64,000 nt of DNA, taken from the NCBI GenBank assembly GCA_036365145.1, contig JAEOAD010000603.1, positions 2,542,001 to 2,606,000 on the forward strand. Direction: 5' to 3'. Position 1 is the first letter of the stretch. Each line of letters starts with the position of its first letter. This DNA comes from Orientallactaga sibirica. Lineage: Eukaryota; Chordata; Mammalia; Rodentia; Dipodidae. Below, piece by piece: positions 1-12,579 of the stretch. The translations under genes and the position numbers were made by a program. The notes under the pieces were generated by a model that did not search any database, was not told where the DNA came from, and saw only the letters and a program-made list of their open reading frames with translations.

Positions 1-87
1 CTCCTCCAGCCATGTGGCTGCAGTTCCAATTTACAAAGTGCAATAAAATCCTGAATATATTGGGGGCCATCCATTGAAACTACCACA
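1..87 (-). mobile_element. LTR of MaLR-like element, 5' part, cut by window edge
   Basis: Read on the minus strand, the element begins 'tgtggtagtttcaatggatg' and continues with 'cccccaatatattca'. This matches the 5' end of the complete solo LTR at 59707-60101. The remainder lies outside the window. ERVL-MaLR membership is inferred from that relative, which has a 5-bp target duplication. Confidence 0.6.
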
Positions 88-470
88 CCATCAGTAAAGA
101 AAAGCTTTCTTGCTCCTAATCCATATCACTATGTTAAGTAGTATTATAATTCAGGAATATTGCTTAATAAGCTTTGCCAACTACTCAAAAGAAGAGCAAC
201 CAAAAATAGTCCTTTAATATTTATAAATAATGATTAACATATCAAAATACATTCAAAAGCTTCATGCTTATGTGTCTCCTGAATGTTTCATATACTTAAG
301 CTGGATACTGGAAAATTTATCTCAGTTATTCCTAACAGATTCAAAATTAATCACTGTTATATAAATACATATTACTTTAATCCTTGAGTATTTCAGTCCT
401 AAAATTTTAGCATGTATCTATTTTGTGCTAGTTGATTTTTGTTGCAGACTTGACTCTACTGAGCAGTGCA

Positions 471-524
471 AATAAAATAAAATAAAATAAAATAAAATTA
501 AATAATAAAATAAAATAAAATAAA
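471..524. repeat. (AAAAT)n simple repeat
   Basis: Imperfect run of aaaat/aaataa units. No SINE body precedes it, so it is not an obvious SINE tail. Confidence 0.85.
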
Positions 525-1422
525 TAAACCTGGCAGATTTCAGAGTGTGATTCCAGTGATGTGGACTTGAGATTCAGCAAACAGGAGGAAAGATCTGCAC
601 TGAATGTGGGCAGTGTTATCAACATGCTATGAGGAACCAAAACAGAAGCAGCATGCTTACCCAAGGCTCCAGTACACATGCCAATTTCTTCTAGAGCTGG
701 TGCCTGTGCATGTTTGGTAACTTTGCATGTTTGATTTGCATGGTGGTCATGATAGGTTACTATCATTTAGCTTTCTACATGGGCTCACACCAGGGAACCT
801 ACAGGAAGCTTCCAAACTTCAGTCTTAGAGTGAGGCTACAACATGATTCCCTGATTATGAGGCTTCCAGATTCCCTCCCTCCTGCAGACACGATTATGAG
901 AATCCACAGCCTCTGAGCATGTAACCCCATCTGATTGACTTCCTCTTGTAATTGCATACTCATCATTTTTATCCTACTGGTTTAGACAATGCTAATCTAG
1001 ATCCCCCAACTCAATAATATTAGCTATTATTATAGTAAAACAAGACATTTTATGTTTTATCTTTCTTTATGTTCAGATATTTGCCTCACCAAGAGGTATT
1101 TATTCAATGTAAAAGATTTCTAGAGCTAGTTTTCCAAATAATTTTGATATAGTTCCAAATAATTTCTGTGGCCTTTTCAGTGTACACTTATCAAACAGCA
1201 CTGTATAAGTTATTTTTGACATGATTCTAAACCAATTCAAATTTAAATATATTTGAAATTTATGTGTCAATAATATTTGTTCAAAAGCTATTGCATTAAA
1301 ATGTCAGATTTCATCTTTTCTTTTTTTTTGAAAAGATTTTATTTTGAAGCAGCATATTCTATAGGATGATGGTAAAATATCTAACAAATCATCTATGCTC
1401 CTAGGCTTTTTATTTCTATTTC

Positions 1423-1464
1423 TTTTTTAGGAAGGGGCCAATTTTTTTTAGGAAGGGGCCAATT
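1423..1464. repeat. Perfect 21-bp tandem duplication
   Basis: Two identical adjacent 21-base units, 1423-1443 and 1444-1464. Each is six T followed by 'aggaaggggccaatt'. It looks like a recent slippage or small insertion event. Confidence 0.9.
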
Positions 1465-2681
1465 AACTTCTAAATTTTATTGACATTTCTCATTTCAGTA
1501 CATTTACACAACACCTGAAAATAATCTGGCCAAGGGTTATTACCCCTCACCAAGTTCAGTGGAGATGGAAACACTTAAATATCTCTTTGCAGGGGAGAAA
1601 ATGGTATCTTTAAGGTGCCTCTCTATACACTATGTAGACTTCATAGTTAAATTACACTATGGACTCACACCAACCCTTAGTCACACCTCTTATCCTTTTA
1701 TTAACCTTTAGGTTTTTATGATCTGTTAGGCATTGATACACATCTGTGCTACAGACCAAAATTATACCTAGCCACCTGACTAAATATTTCAAAGGCTACT
1801 AGTAAAAACACCTTGGATGTATAAAACAGTGCCTACCTTCATTTTAAGATAAACATATTTTCTATGTGCCTCAGTCCTCAGGGCCCTGTTTTCAATAACT
1901 CACATAATTTACACCTGTGAGTTGTTGGTTCTAGATTTAGTGAGGCATAACATTTTAAGTTTAAAGTACATTGCATCATTTAATAAGAGAAGGGTGAAAA
2001 TTAAATGAATATATAATGAAAATTCTTTTAAGAAAACTTTCTTGTAACAAAGTGTAAATTTTACTTTTATTGAACTTTCTAGGTCCATATAGTATAACAA
2101 CAATCTTGAGCTTTTTCAAAGTGACTTATATATTAAAGCTTTAAAAATGACTTGACTGTCCCATTTATTTGAAAGACATATATAAAGGGGTCAATTAAAC
2201 AGTACAAGTCACATACTCTATTATTTGTTTTACTATTAAAATTTTCTGTTCTTTTCCATAAATATTATATGTCCACAAATTTAATTTCTGATAAAAATAA
2301 GAAATTAGGATCAAATGAGGGACAGTAGACAACAACTATAGGTCACATCTGTCTAGGAAAGTTCTCTGTCTGTCAGATGTTCATAGTTATAAGAAACAAT
2401 GCTAAAGCTACATGACATGGCAAGTTACTATACTTCTAACAGGAACAGGAAAGAATAGGTCATTCACCACCTATTTGACATATCAATATTATTCACAAAG
2501 TTGAGGAACAATTAAATAGTTAAATAACACCATAAAGCTGAATGGATTTTTGCTTAAAGAAAATTTGGAGTATTTGGTACACAGTAAATATATTAAATCC
2601 AGGATTGTACTATATTCAGCCCCTGTTAGACTTCCAGCAACCTGATAAGAGATATAAAAATGACATTTGGGGTTCAATATA

Positions 2682-2949
2682 AAAATACAGACAGAAGGCT
2701 CTAGAGATGGCTTAGTGGTTAAGCTGTTTGCCTGAATAGGTAAAGGATCCTGGTTTGATTCTCCAGGACCCACATAAACCAGATGTACAAGGGGGCACAG
2801 GCATCTGGAGTTTGTTTGCAGTGGTTATAAGCCCTGGTCCACCCATTCTCTCTCTTTCTCTCTGCCACTTTCTCTTTCTCAGATAAATAAATAAATAAAA
2901 TAAAATAAAAAAATAAAATAAAATAAAATAAAATAAAATACAGACAGAA
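2682..2949 (+). mobile_element. tRNA-derived (B2-like) SINE with target duplication
   Basis: The body at 2697-2934 has box A-like 'gatggcttagtggttaag' and box B-like 'ggtttgattctccagg'. A CT-rich stretch and an (AAATA)n tail follow. The 15-base target duplication 'aaaatacagacagaa' is at 2682-2696 and 2935-2949. Confidence 0.9.
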
Positions 2950-5615
2950 AAGGGACTGTTCATTTCTACTATTGCTAGGTGCATTGTTTGAAATCATTGA
3001 GGGAACATTACTTGTTGGCTATAAACTTAGAAATGGTAAAAAAAAAAAAAAAAAAATGTTCATAGCATGCCTTTGACTTCTAATCCGAGAAATTTCAAAC
3101 TGTTTCAATAATAAACAGAAAGAAATTTTGTGTAAAATTATGCTTGTTTGTTTGTATGCACAGAGACCTTTTTATTTTTCCCCAGAGTAAGAATTCCATT
3201 AAAAATATTGTACAGTACATTTGTTATTAGAAATTGACTCCATGATACAGTTTTCATTTTCAGATAATCTGCAGAATCTTGATTTTGAATGTGTATGTAG
3301 TGGTCAGCAACAAAATATTTGTGTAATGAATAAATTACAAGTAATTGTGAATATTTTTAATTTATACTACTTTTTGTAGTGCAGCCATTTATTCTTTGAA
3401 TTCAGTATGTCCAAGAAAATTTTAAAGGAAATGTCATGTAAAATCTCTTGACCATATATAATGTATTATTCATCACAAAATGTATATTTGTAGTAAAATT
3501 AGCAAGTAAGATTTATTGCTAATGTCAATCTATTTATTGCCTGAAAGAATATAGTGATTTGTTATATTTTATGTCACATATTGTCAGCAGCTTAAAGCTT
3601 ATCTTTATGTTAAAAAAATAGTGGTACAGAAAATGGTTTTAAATTAAGATGAAATTGAAGTTTATAATTAGTGTACATTCCCCATACCTTTGCATTTTTC
3701 TATAAAAAACAAGATAAACTAATTTCATATATATACATCATTCATTACAGATGGAAAGACATGTACACAGATGTCTTCATGATTCCTTCTTTGTGGTTTA
3801 ACTGAGTGTTCTCTGGCACTATGATTAAAATATCGGCCAGTAAGGTACAATTATGTTGTCAAGGAATCAGCAGTGAACACGAGATGTGCGGCTGCTTCAT
3901 TACCTCCCATAATTCACAGTGGCTGGCCCTTTAATCAGGTGCTTGCAGTTATCCATCACCGAGAGAATCTCAGCGTCTCTCCCTCTCAATCAACTTTCAC
4001 TGACTTGTTGATGCAAAAAGCACATTTGCCTCAAGCAATTGGTTTAAAAGCACTTGTAATTCAGAGAGGAACATTTTATGTTGTCTCTGTTCAGACATTA
4101 AGGTTATTACTTTCATATAGATTTATGGATAGCAAAGGGAACCAAGTTATGAGCTCCCATGGAAATTACTGGTGTCATGGAAAAATAGAACAAGCAATTT
4201 TACAGTTATCAACAGTTTCAGGAAGGCTAATCTTTACTCTTGTTTACCTCTGCATTTGAGATTTAAAGTTCTGTACTGCTGATGACAGTGCTAATGCTAG
4301 TTGGAACCTGAACAGCTTGTAGAACCAGTATTATCCAGACCATACCAGGCTAAGGATCCAGTCATGCCATAATCATAATGAGAAAAGTTCAACTTTATCT
4401 GAAAAAATATGAGAATTTTAGTTGCCTTCAGATTCTTCCTAGCTATGTTAAACATTTCCTTTTAGGAAGGAGTATCAAAACGCTCTCAAGAATCACCGCT
4501 TGTTGTTCAGGAGGACATATGTTCACCTCCAGACCATTTATCCTCTGTAGAAATTGAGATGCATATCCAGAAGTGGTGAACTCAGGAACCTCATTCATGA
4601 CTTATTATTCAAGAGTTAGTATTTCCTGTTTTCTAAAGCTCACCAGTCTCCTCTCCTCAGGGTGATGTTCTCTCAGGAAGTATTTTACCTCCACTTTTGC
4701 CCTTCAACCATGTTGGCAATTCAGGACTATGGTGTGGGTCTCAAGTGTGTCTATATATTTATTCTGATAAAATATAAAGAACTTAAAAAAGTTCAGTGGC
4801 AGTAAGTATACTTACATTGTTTATGAAACTATTTCTGGAACATTTGCATCACCTTACACTAAAACCTTATAATTCTCCAATGTGATTTCCATTGCTTTAT
4901 GCCATTCCCTCTCACCCCACATCCCTTCAAAAACTTTCTGTCTCTATGGACAACCCTGTTTTAGCTCTTCTTTTAGAAGAATAGGATTTTTTGTGTGTCT
5001 GAAATATTTCAACTAATACAAGTACAAAATATTTTAGATTTTTATGCTATTACATATGTGAGAATTTTATTCTTTTTTAATGTTTAATATTGAAGTACAT
5101 GTATATACCATTTAAAAAAATCTGTCATCCATTGATTGACACTTGAGTTTTTCTGCCTTTTATCTTTTGTTAATAATGGTTTTTACACACTTTGGTGTAC
5201 AAATTTTAGACTCTGCTTTAAAAAAACTAAACCCAATGGTAGATTTATGGTGTCAATTTCAAGGAAACACAAATAACCTAGCTGGTGTACAAATGTATTC
5301 TAGTGACCACAAAGTCAGTCTCAGGACACTGTCACAAGAGAAAGCAAACAGCAACTCCTTCCCAAAACCTTCCTCAGTTCCCCTCAGAAAGGTTACTCAG
5401 AACCTTCCACCACCCTTCCTAGAAAGGCTGATCTCATTTTAGGAATCTAAGCAACCCCGTAAGAAGAGAGTATTTAGACTAGGGAAACAACGTGATGCGT
5501 TAACACACTATTAGAGACATTTTGTTTCCCTTCCGTTTTTTTTTTTTTTTTTTTCTTTTCTTTTCATGTATAAAAGCCTTGGTAAATGCTGGGCATTGTA
5601 CGAGAGGATACTGCC
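2950..5615. other. Single-copy non-coding DNA left of the duplication
   Basis: No repeat family recognised apart from an A-run near 3039-3056 and a T-run near 5538-5554. The block 3773-4262 is listed separately as a possible conserved non-coding element. The frames at 5143-5442 and 5522-5797 show no domain. Confidence 0.55.
3773..4262. other. Candidate conserved non-coding element
   Basis: Repeat-free block with balanced composition, several homeodomain-type cores (cctttaatc, gtaattc, cccataattc) and CpGs at 'cacgagatgtgcggc' and 'cagcgtctc'. A 128-codon frame runs through 3873-4259, but its translation shows no domain, signal peptide or repeat. The look is that of developmental enhancer sequence; this is inference only and no alignment was made. 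Confidence 0.3.
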
Positions 5616-6012
5616 TTCATCCTGTTCCAGTCCAGACCGATCATCTGAAGGCCCCCCTTAGTAAACATTTGATTACTACTTGCTTGGAGGGAGTACCTCT
5701 CTCTTTGGTCTGTGCTTGTGCTGTTCTTATGGAAGTCATGTTAGTTTTGGCAGGAAGTTTTCCCAACATCTGGTACAGCATAATCCCAGTGCTTTAACAG
5801 GTGTCAAACCCATCTTCCTTCTGATGATAGGAAAGCCCAGGTGTTTTACTTTCACTGTTATGGTTATTATTATTATCATTAAGTAGAAACTTTGTATGGG
5901 TGTGATGATGTGTAGGTACCATCACTGCCTTTCCTCTCTGTGCCCATTCCACAGAAGGCCCTCATCAGTGGGATTGCTGGTATTCACCCTAGATTTGTCC
6001 ATGTGGTTAGAA

Positions 6013-6484
6013 TGATTGGGTGAGTTGGGGAGGGTGTTTCCAGAGGAAATTGGTAGGTGAATCTATGGCCTGAGTGGGGAAGATACACTCATGTGGGTGA
6101 GTGTCATCCAATGTGTTGGAAGTCCAGAGGGCAAAGGCAGAAAATTGGTTCTCTCTTATGTAACTATGATGCCCTTCTTTTTGTCCTGGGATGTCAGAAC
6201 ACTAGTTACTCTGACCTGTTAATTCTAGGACTCACACCAATTAACCCTGGGACATTTAGGTGATCAGCCTTAGATGAAGGTGATCCTATTATCATTCTCT
6301 GTTTGGGCTCCTTCAGATTTGGACTAAATCACTGTTGGCTCTCCGTGTTCTCCCAGCTTGCAGACAGCCAACTTGGTACTGCTCAGCCTCAACAACCAAG
6401 TGAGCCAGTTCCACCCCAAAACTCTCTTATACCTCTCTCTCTGTATTCTCTGGTTGTGTCTCTCTAAAGAACCATGACTAAAAC
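6013..6484 (+). repeat. Old interspersed repeat, copy 1
   Basis: The segment from 'gggtgagttggggaggg' to 'tctctaaagaaccatgacta' resembles an old mammalian interspersed repeat whose end reads like 'tctctagagaaccctgacta'. The repeat at 52104-52570 ends similarly. Family not assigned. Confidence 0.5.
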
Positions 6485-9219
6485 AAGTTAGATATTTCAG
6501 GTTTCACCTGTGTTTTTATGCATATCAGAATTTCATTTGGTTTTGAACTTTTATATTTTCTCTCCTGATATTTTAAGGGCAGGCATTCATGTTTAAAATT
6601 GGAAGAGATCTATTCTAGAGCACGTGGTGACAAAAATGGATTTAACCTCTGAAAATTGCTGGTTAACATTCATTGTTATTTAATTCTAGGATCTTTTTTC
6701 AAGTTTTATGAGTGTTTTTTTTTTTAAGCCTCAGTAACAAGTCCCACATACCTGGCTCTCTTGAAACACCCGAAGATTATTTTCACATAGTTTTGGCTAA
6801 GAAGTCTAAATTCAACATATGGAAAGGGCTATGTTGTCTTTGAAAGCTCTTAGGGAACTTTTGCTAGCATTTAGTGATTCCCTCCCTAAATCAGTAGCAT
6901 GCTTTGCCTTATATCTGTGTTTTACCAATTTTCTATCCATTTTTTTACATGGCCTTCTTTATTCCTCTATAACTCAATCACCCTTTTATTTTCTCTTATA
7001 AAATTATCAGTCACTGGATTGAGGGCTCACCTAAGTCAAGGATGATTTCAGATCAATGACTTTACATAAATACATATATACAGACTCTATTTTAAATTAA
7101 AACACACATTTTATTTGTCTAGATAGACATAATTTTGGGGTAATATTGTTGAACATGCTACACATCTGGAGGCTTGTTTTGTATTCCCTTTTCACTTGCC
7201 CTTCTCCTGACCTGTTTTTATTATGTTGTGGCATTTACCTCATGGTTTCTTAGCAACACATGTCTTAGCATGTGTTATATTATGAACACTTAAAATCATG
7301 TTTTATGACTTATCTATCTTTGTGATTCTAGTTTATAGTTTTGGAAAAATCAGTACTCAAGTAATTTTAATTCAGTATATCTTTCTTTTTCTAAGAGGAA
7401 CTCTGGCAATTTGTCTCAAATTTTTACAAATGGCTACCTTCTTTGACTGGTAATAATAGCCACAGAAAAAATATCTCTGTCATCAACTAAAAAATACAAA
7501 TTAATTTTAATCATGGTTAACTTGAACATAACATTATTTCATATTTGCTTCATACATTTTATTGATCAATTTTTGTTTTAAAATCTGTAAATTTGAAGGA
7601 ACAATTGTCATGATCAGAGACTCACTGATGACTGGTAATATGCTGAAATCTTCTAATATTCTAATCTGTGGAGATTATCAGTATTAGTAAGAATAGAACT
7701 CAGAAGTGAGTAGAGCCATATGAAAGCATAGAGGATAAGGGGATTCACTTCAGTAGAATTTAAAAAATATATAGATCATTTAATTATTTTGAAATAAGAA
7801 GAAACTTTTCAGTTAATATTATTATAGTTTAATTGTTTATCTTATTTTTAGTCATTTGTGATCTTCCAACTTAATAATACCCTCCTACATGGATTCACTT
7901 ATACAGGAAATAATATATAACTTATTAGAATATTGGCTAGTGGCAGTGAGGGTTAGGTGTCCATTAAGCCCTGTGTGACCCCTCTCTTTTGCAAAGTTAT
8001 TGTGGTGAATCAGCAGCTCATGGAAGAGGATTTTTCCAGTCTTGAGCCCTGGGAAACCGAGTGTTCATTGATCATGTATGTTATACATCTACCATGCAAG
8101 GAAAGTCTCTTGTTGGTTATTTATGATCTTTTTGGAGTTAGGAGATCACAGGAACTTGTTTTGCTAGGTCAGGATGACTTGGGTGACTGCATCCTCATGC
8201 CTGATGTTTCCTGTGGGGCAAAAGAATTGTATACCCTCATTTTATGATGTTTAAAATATTTTCTCAAATGAAAAGCATGTCTTCCAACCAGGATCATATG
8301 TGCTAGACACTCACATGGGCAGGGATGCTATTGCAATTAACAACTGAGATTTGAAAACTTACCACAGCTAGTGCTAATCTAATGTATACAGACACTGGGA
8401 CATCAGACAAGGTACAAACATCAGCAAAAACTAAGTTTGACCCACAGGTTTAGTGGAAATTGCAAAGTAGACATCCTAGGTTGTGTGGGTTGAAATCCAT
8501 GAAAAACAAACATTTGATGAAATTCATTTTTGTAACTAAAAGGAATGAAGCCAAAGATTTTGATACCACCAAGAATAACTGATTGAAAACTGCTTTTCCT
8601 ATTAAAGTCCAAATTCACAACGAAAACCACATCTAAGGTGTCACCTTAACATGAGGCCTTAGGGCATGACTCATTCAAGTAAGCATCTTTTACTGCTGGA
8701 TCATCTCCTCAACCTTAAGTGTATGACTCATTCAATCTCATGACTTCCACAAACTTTGTTACACTCTTGATGAAAGTAGTACCTTCTAGAACTTTTGAGT
8801 TGGACAAAAAGTATTCATTACACAATAGTTTTCATAAACATGGCATGTCCATATCTAGAATGACATGGCTCAAAATGAATCACTTATGAAGTTTACTTGA
8901 ATCAAAAAACACAGAAAATGTACATGGATCAGAGTTCTACTGACATATTTTGATACTCACCTGTCTAAAACTTAACTTCATACAGTCAAAATGTGGTTTC
9001 AGAAAACAACTCCACTAACCAGAATATTTTCTACCTTATTTGATAGGTGTTTATACATCCGTGGTGAAAAAGCCAGAATCTGAGGATAATCTACTCCTAG
9101 TCAGTATATAAATCTCTAATGAAGGCACATGTGATAAATGTTAGAAGAATCCTACAAGGTTTGACACTTAGAACTTAAGAATTCTTATTAATAATAGCTG
9201 ATATGTGTGTTCTGTCCTC
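6485..9219. other. Non-coding DNA in duplication copy 1
   Basis: AT-rich, with no repeat family or gene recognised. Short frames (6819-7001, 7957-8247, 8421-8630) recur in or are broken in copy 2 and have no domain. Confidence 0.55.
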
Positions 9220-9561
9220 TGTGGTGGTTTGATTCAGGTGTCCCCTATAAACTCATGTCTTCTAAATGCTAGGCTCCCAGATGTTAGTAATTGGGGAATT
9301 GAAGCCTCCTGGAAGTGATGCATTGTAGGGGGTAGGCTTATAGGTGTTATAGCCAGCTTCCCCTTGCAATGTTTGGCATACTGTCCTGTGGCTGTTTCCA
9401 CCTGATGTTGGTCAGGAGGGGATGTCCACCATGTGCTCAAGCCATTGTTTTCCCCTGACATCATGGACCTACCCCTCGAGTCTGTAAACCAAAACCCTTT
9501 CCTCGCACAAACTGTTCTTGGGTGGATGTTTTCTGCCAGCAATGCAAAGCTGACTGCAACA
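9220..9561 (+). repeat. MaLR-type 5' LTR, copy 1
   Basis: 342-base LTR with TG...CA ends. It is about 2% different from its copy at 17021-17362. Confidence 0.75.
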
Positions 9562-9567
9562 GTAAAA

Positions 9568-9588
9568 TGGGTACCCAGAAGTGGGATC
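9568..9588 (+). promoter_or_regulatory. tRNA-Leu-like primer-binding site
   Basis: Six bases after the 5' LTR, the sequence 'tgggtacccagaagtgggat' shares 'cagaagtgggat' with the complement of the tRNA-Leu 3' end. ERVL elements are named for a leucine primer. Copy 2 (17369-17389) reads 'ccgagaag' here. Confidence 0.6.
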
Positions 9589-10140
9589 ATTGCTGCCAGA
9601 ACCATGACTATGTGGCTTTTGGACTTTTGGAGCTGATTTTTGAGAGGAATGTGTAAGGATTTCAATCCTTGGCCTAAGAGATGTCTTGTAGTGCTTGAAG
9701 TACAAATTTGTGGACTATTCTGGTGAGAGTTGAAAGACATGCATATAGTAAGAACTATGGACTGTGATGTTTGGCTTCTAAGAGGAAGAAAGAGCATTTC
9801 CTGGACTGAGATTGAAGCAGCTTATGTGAGAGGTTTGCTGTTATGCATGTGTCCTGAGAACTTGTGCAGGATTGCATTGTGTAGAAATGGACCAGTGTAA
9901 GCAGAGGGATGTGGTACAGAAACAAATCAAATATTTGGGCTAAAACTGCTGTCAGTTCAGCTGCAATTGTTTGAGAGATTACAACATTTGAGATTGGACC
10001 AACTGATCTGAATTGGGATAGCAGTAAGAATGCAGATGCTTTTGAAGTAAAAGGCCTGAATTCTGAAGGAGTGTCTTGTTCTCCCTCTCTGTTTATCTCT
10101 CTCTCGCTCTCTCACATTAAAAAAAAAAAAAAGGCTTACC

Positions 10141-11796
10141 TCAAAAACTGAAATAAAATAACAATAAATGTTGGTTAGGATGTGGGGAAAGAGGAACCCT
10201 CATTCACTATTGGTGAGACTGTAAACTTGTACAACCTCTATGGAAATCAACATGAAGACTCCAGAAAAAGATTAACATAGACCTACTAACAGACCCAGTT
10301 CTTCCTGTGCTGGGCATTTACCCTAAAGGTTCCACACTTCACTGCAAAGATATTTGCTTAACCATGTTTATAGCTTCTCAATTCATAATAGCTAAGAACA
10401 GAAATAAACCATGGTTCCCATCATTGGATGAATGGATAATGAAGATGTGGTACATTGGAATTCTAGTCAGCAATGAGAAAAAAATGATATAATGAAATTT
10501 GTAGGAAAGTGGACAGACTTTGAACAGATCATAGGCAGCAAACGCACACAAACACAGAAAGACAAACTCCACATGTTCTCACTTATCTGTGGTTTCTAAC
10601 CTGAAACAGCTTGAGATGCTTGCATTCCTGACAGGCAACTCGAGGGCAAGACAATAAGGATGGAACTGTCAGGGTTGAGGGGAGTGAAAGGTTGGGGGAA
10701 AATAAGCACAAAGCTAAAAACAAAATGAATTGTTACCATAGAAACCTTTCTCTTTGATAGAAGCCTAAACGATATAACTTTTAACAAGAATATAGGAGGT
10801 CATCTGGTAAGAAGGACCCTGGAGATGGTGGCATGAAACCTAACCTTAAAATATTTGGCTCTGGCCTATAACTCCTAGTACCAGAAATTGGTTGCTACCT
10901 ACAGGGAACTATTGATCAGAGAGACCTACAATGTCCCCAAAACAAGGCTGGCTTCAGTTAAAGCACTTGTTTACTCACCTGAGGTAAAAGTTAAGGCTCT
11001 ATTGCTGAAGAAAGTACATTCTACCAACACAGAACACCTAGTGACCTGTCTGGAATCTGGAAAGGAGCCAGTCCCCACATGGTTAGCCCATTTAATGTCA
11101 GAAAGAGCTACCTGTGGTTCTGGGGGAAAGTGGTCAATTACCTCATGAGCAAGCAGGGATCACAGCTACTCAAAAGGAACCAGCCTGACAAGACATATGA
11201 ACCCATGCAATGGTGGCACACAGCCTTGGTGGGTAACCAATGGCCTTTGATTGGCTAACAGATGCGTTCAGAGGAAAAGAACCCATGGCTGAAACTGGGA
11301 ACCAAGTCAGAATCCCATGGAGACCAAGATTATGGTCTCTAATGACAAAATCCCACTAGTCTTTGGCCAAAAGAGGGCCTACATCCATCTAAATTAACAA
11401 TGTTTATCCCATGTAATGATGCTGATGTCAGCCTTTGTTGGAGAATTCTGTTTTTGTTTCCCAGAAGGTAGTGAGACCTGAAGAGATAAACCTTGCACCT
11501 CAGCCAAGGCCCGGATGAAACCACAGAGGACAAGAGTTCTGCTTCCATGGCAAACCTGACAATCTGCACAGGGTGATGGAAACAGACACTGAGGACACTC
11601 AACATATAAAGATTATAAGAGCTACAGGTTAGGAGAGCATACCCAGAGGCATTCTGTCGCCCACCCCCCATGACTGAATTCTGCTCTCACAATGCATAAC
11701 CCACTCGCCCATTGGAAATATCAGCAACTCCACTGTCATGGGACCTCAGTGGATTGGGGACAGGGAAGAGGGAAATGATGGTATCAACACAAGCAC
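10141..11796 (+). mobile_element. 5'-truncated L1: ORF2 3' end and 3' UTR (copy 1)
   Basis: Begins in the last part of ORF2; the frame at 10307-10492 is an ORF2 C-terminal piece (contains ISASQ-like 'IASQFIIAKNRNKPWFPSL'). It then runs through the L1 3' UTR, which also occurs at 52845-55095 (+) and 36838-38003 (-). It sits inside the MaLR internal region, so it is younger than that element. No full-length frame remains. Confidence 0.8.
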
Positions 11797-11799
11797 ATT

Positions 11800-11966
11800 C
11801 TTTTCTTTTCTTTTCTGTTTTTTTAATCTGAGTTTGGGTCTTGCTCTAGCCCAGGCTGACCTTGAATTTACTATGTACTCTGAGGGTGGCCTTGAACTAG
11901 TGGCAATCCTCCTATCTCTGCTTCCCAAGTGCTAGGATTAAAGGCACATGCCCCCATACCTGGCTC
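11800..11966 (-). mobile_element. B1-like SINE, antisense (copy 1, first)
   Basis: Antisense 7SL-derived sequence: 'gggtcttgctctagcccagg', 'gctaggattaaaggcacatg' and 'cctggctc' at its end. Confidence 0.85.
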
Positions 11967-12132
11967 AAAGCATATTCTTTTTTTTTTTTTTTTTTTTTTT
12001 TTTTTGAGGTAGGGTTTCACTCTAGCTCAGACTGACCTGGAATTCACTATGTAGTCTCAGAGTGGCCTCAAACTCATGGTGATCCTTCTACATCTGCCTA
12101 CTGAGTGCTGGGATTAATCAAAGCATATTCTT
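11967..12132 (-). mobile_element. B1-like SINE with target duplication (copy 1, second)
   Basis: Body 11980-12119 with a T-run, 'gaggtagggtttcactctag' and 'gtgctgggattaa'. The 13-base target duplication 'aaagcatattctt' is at 11967-11979 and 12120-12132. It inserted directly next to the preceding B1-like element. Confidence 0.9.
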
Positions 12133-12149
12133 AATAATTAAAAAACAAA

Positions 12150-12574
12150 GGTCTAGAGAAATGGCCTAGCAGTTAAGGCACTTGCCTGTGAAGTCTAAGG
12201 AGTCATGTTTGATTCTCCAGGTCCCACAGAAGCCAGATTCACAGTGATGCAAGTGCACAAGGTTGCACATGCTCACAAGGGGTCACATCTGTAATTTGAT
12301 TATAGTGGCTGGATGTCCTGGCACACCAATTCTCTGTCTCTCTTTCTGTCTTCCTCTTTCACGCTCACATAAACAAAAGGCAATCTGTTGAGCTTACTTC
12401 AAAAAAATAAAGAAAAGAAAAGAAAAGAAAAGAAAAGAAAAGAAAAGAAAGGAAAAGAAAGGAAAAGAAAAGAAAAGAAATGGAGAGAAGAGAAGAGAAA
12501 AGAAAAGAAAAGAAAAGAAAAGAAAAGAAAAGAAAAGAAAAGAAAAGAAAAGAAAAGAAAAAAAAAAGAAAAAT
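12150..12574 (+). mobile_element. B2-like SINE with long (AAAAG)n tail (copy 1)
   Basis: Degenerate tRNA-derived body (box A-like 'aatggcctagcagttaag') followed by a purine-only tail at about 12412-12574. The tail produces spurious Lys/Arg/Glu or Phe/Leu/Ser frames on both strands. Confidence 0.85.
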
Positions 12575-12579
12575 GGCCA

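Larger units (their letters stand above)
88..2681. other. Single-copy non-coding DNA
   Basis: AT-rich sequence with no gene, RNA or clear interspersed repeat that I recognise. It contains an (AAAAT)n-type simple repeat near 471-524 and a perfect 21-bp tandem duplication at 1423-1464. The short ORFs show no domain and look like chance. Confidence 0.6.

Noticed and set aside
9234..9797. 187-codon minus-strand frame, repeated at 17035-17598
   Set aside because: It lies antisense across the MaLR LTR and internal start, and is conserved only because the segment was duplicated. No domain.
11339..11671. 110-codon minus-strand frame, repeated at 19146-19496
   Set aside because: Antisense to the L1 3' UTR; its repetition reflects the segmental duplication, not selection.
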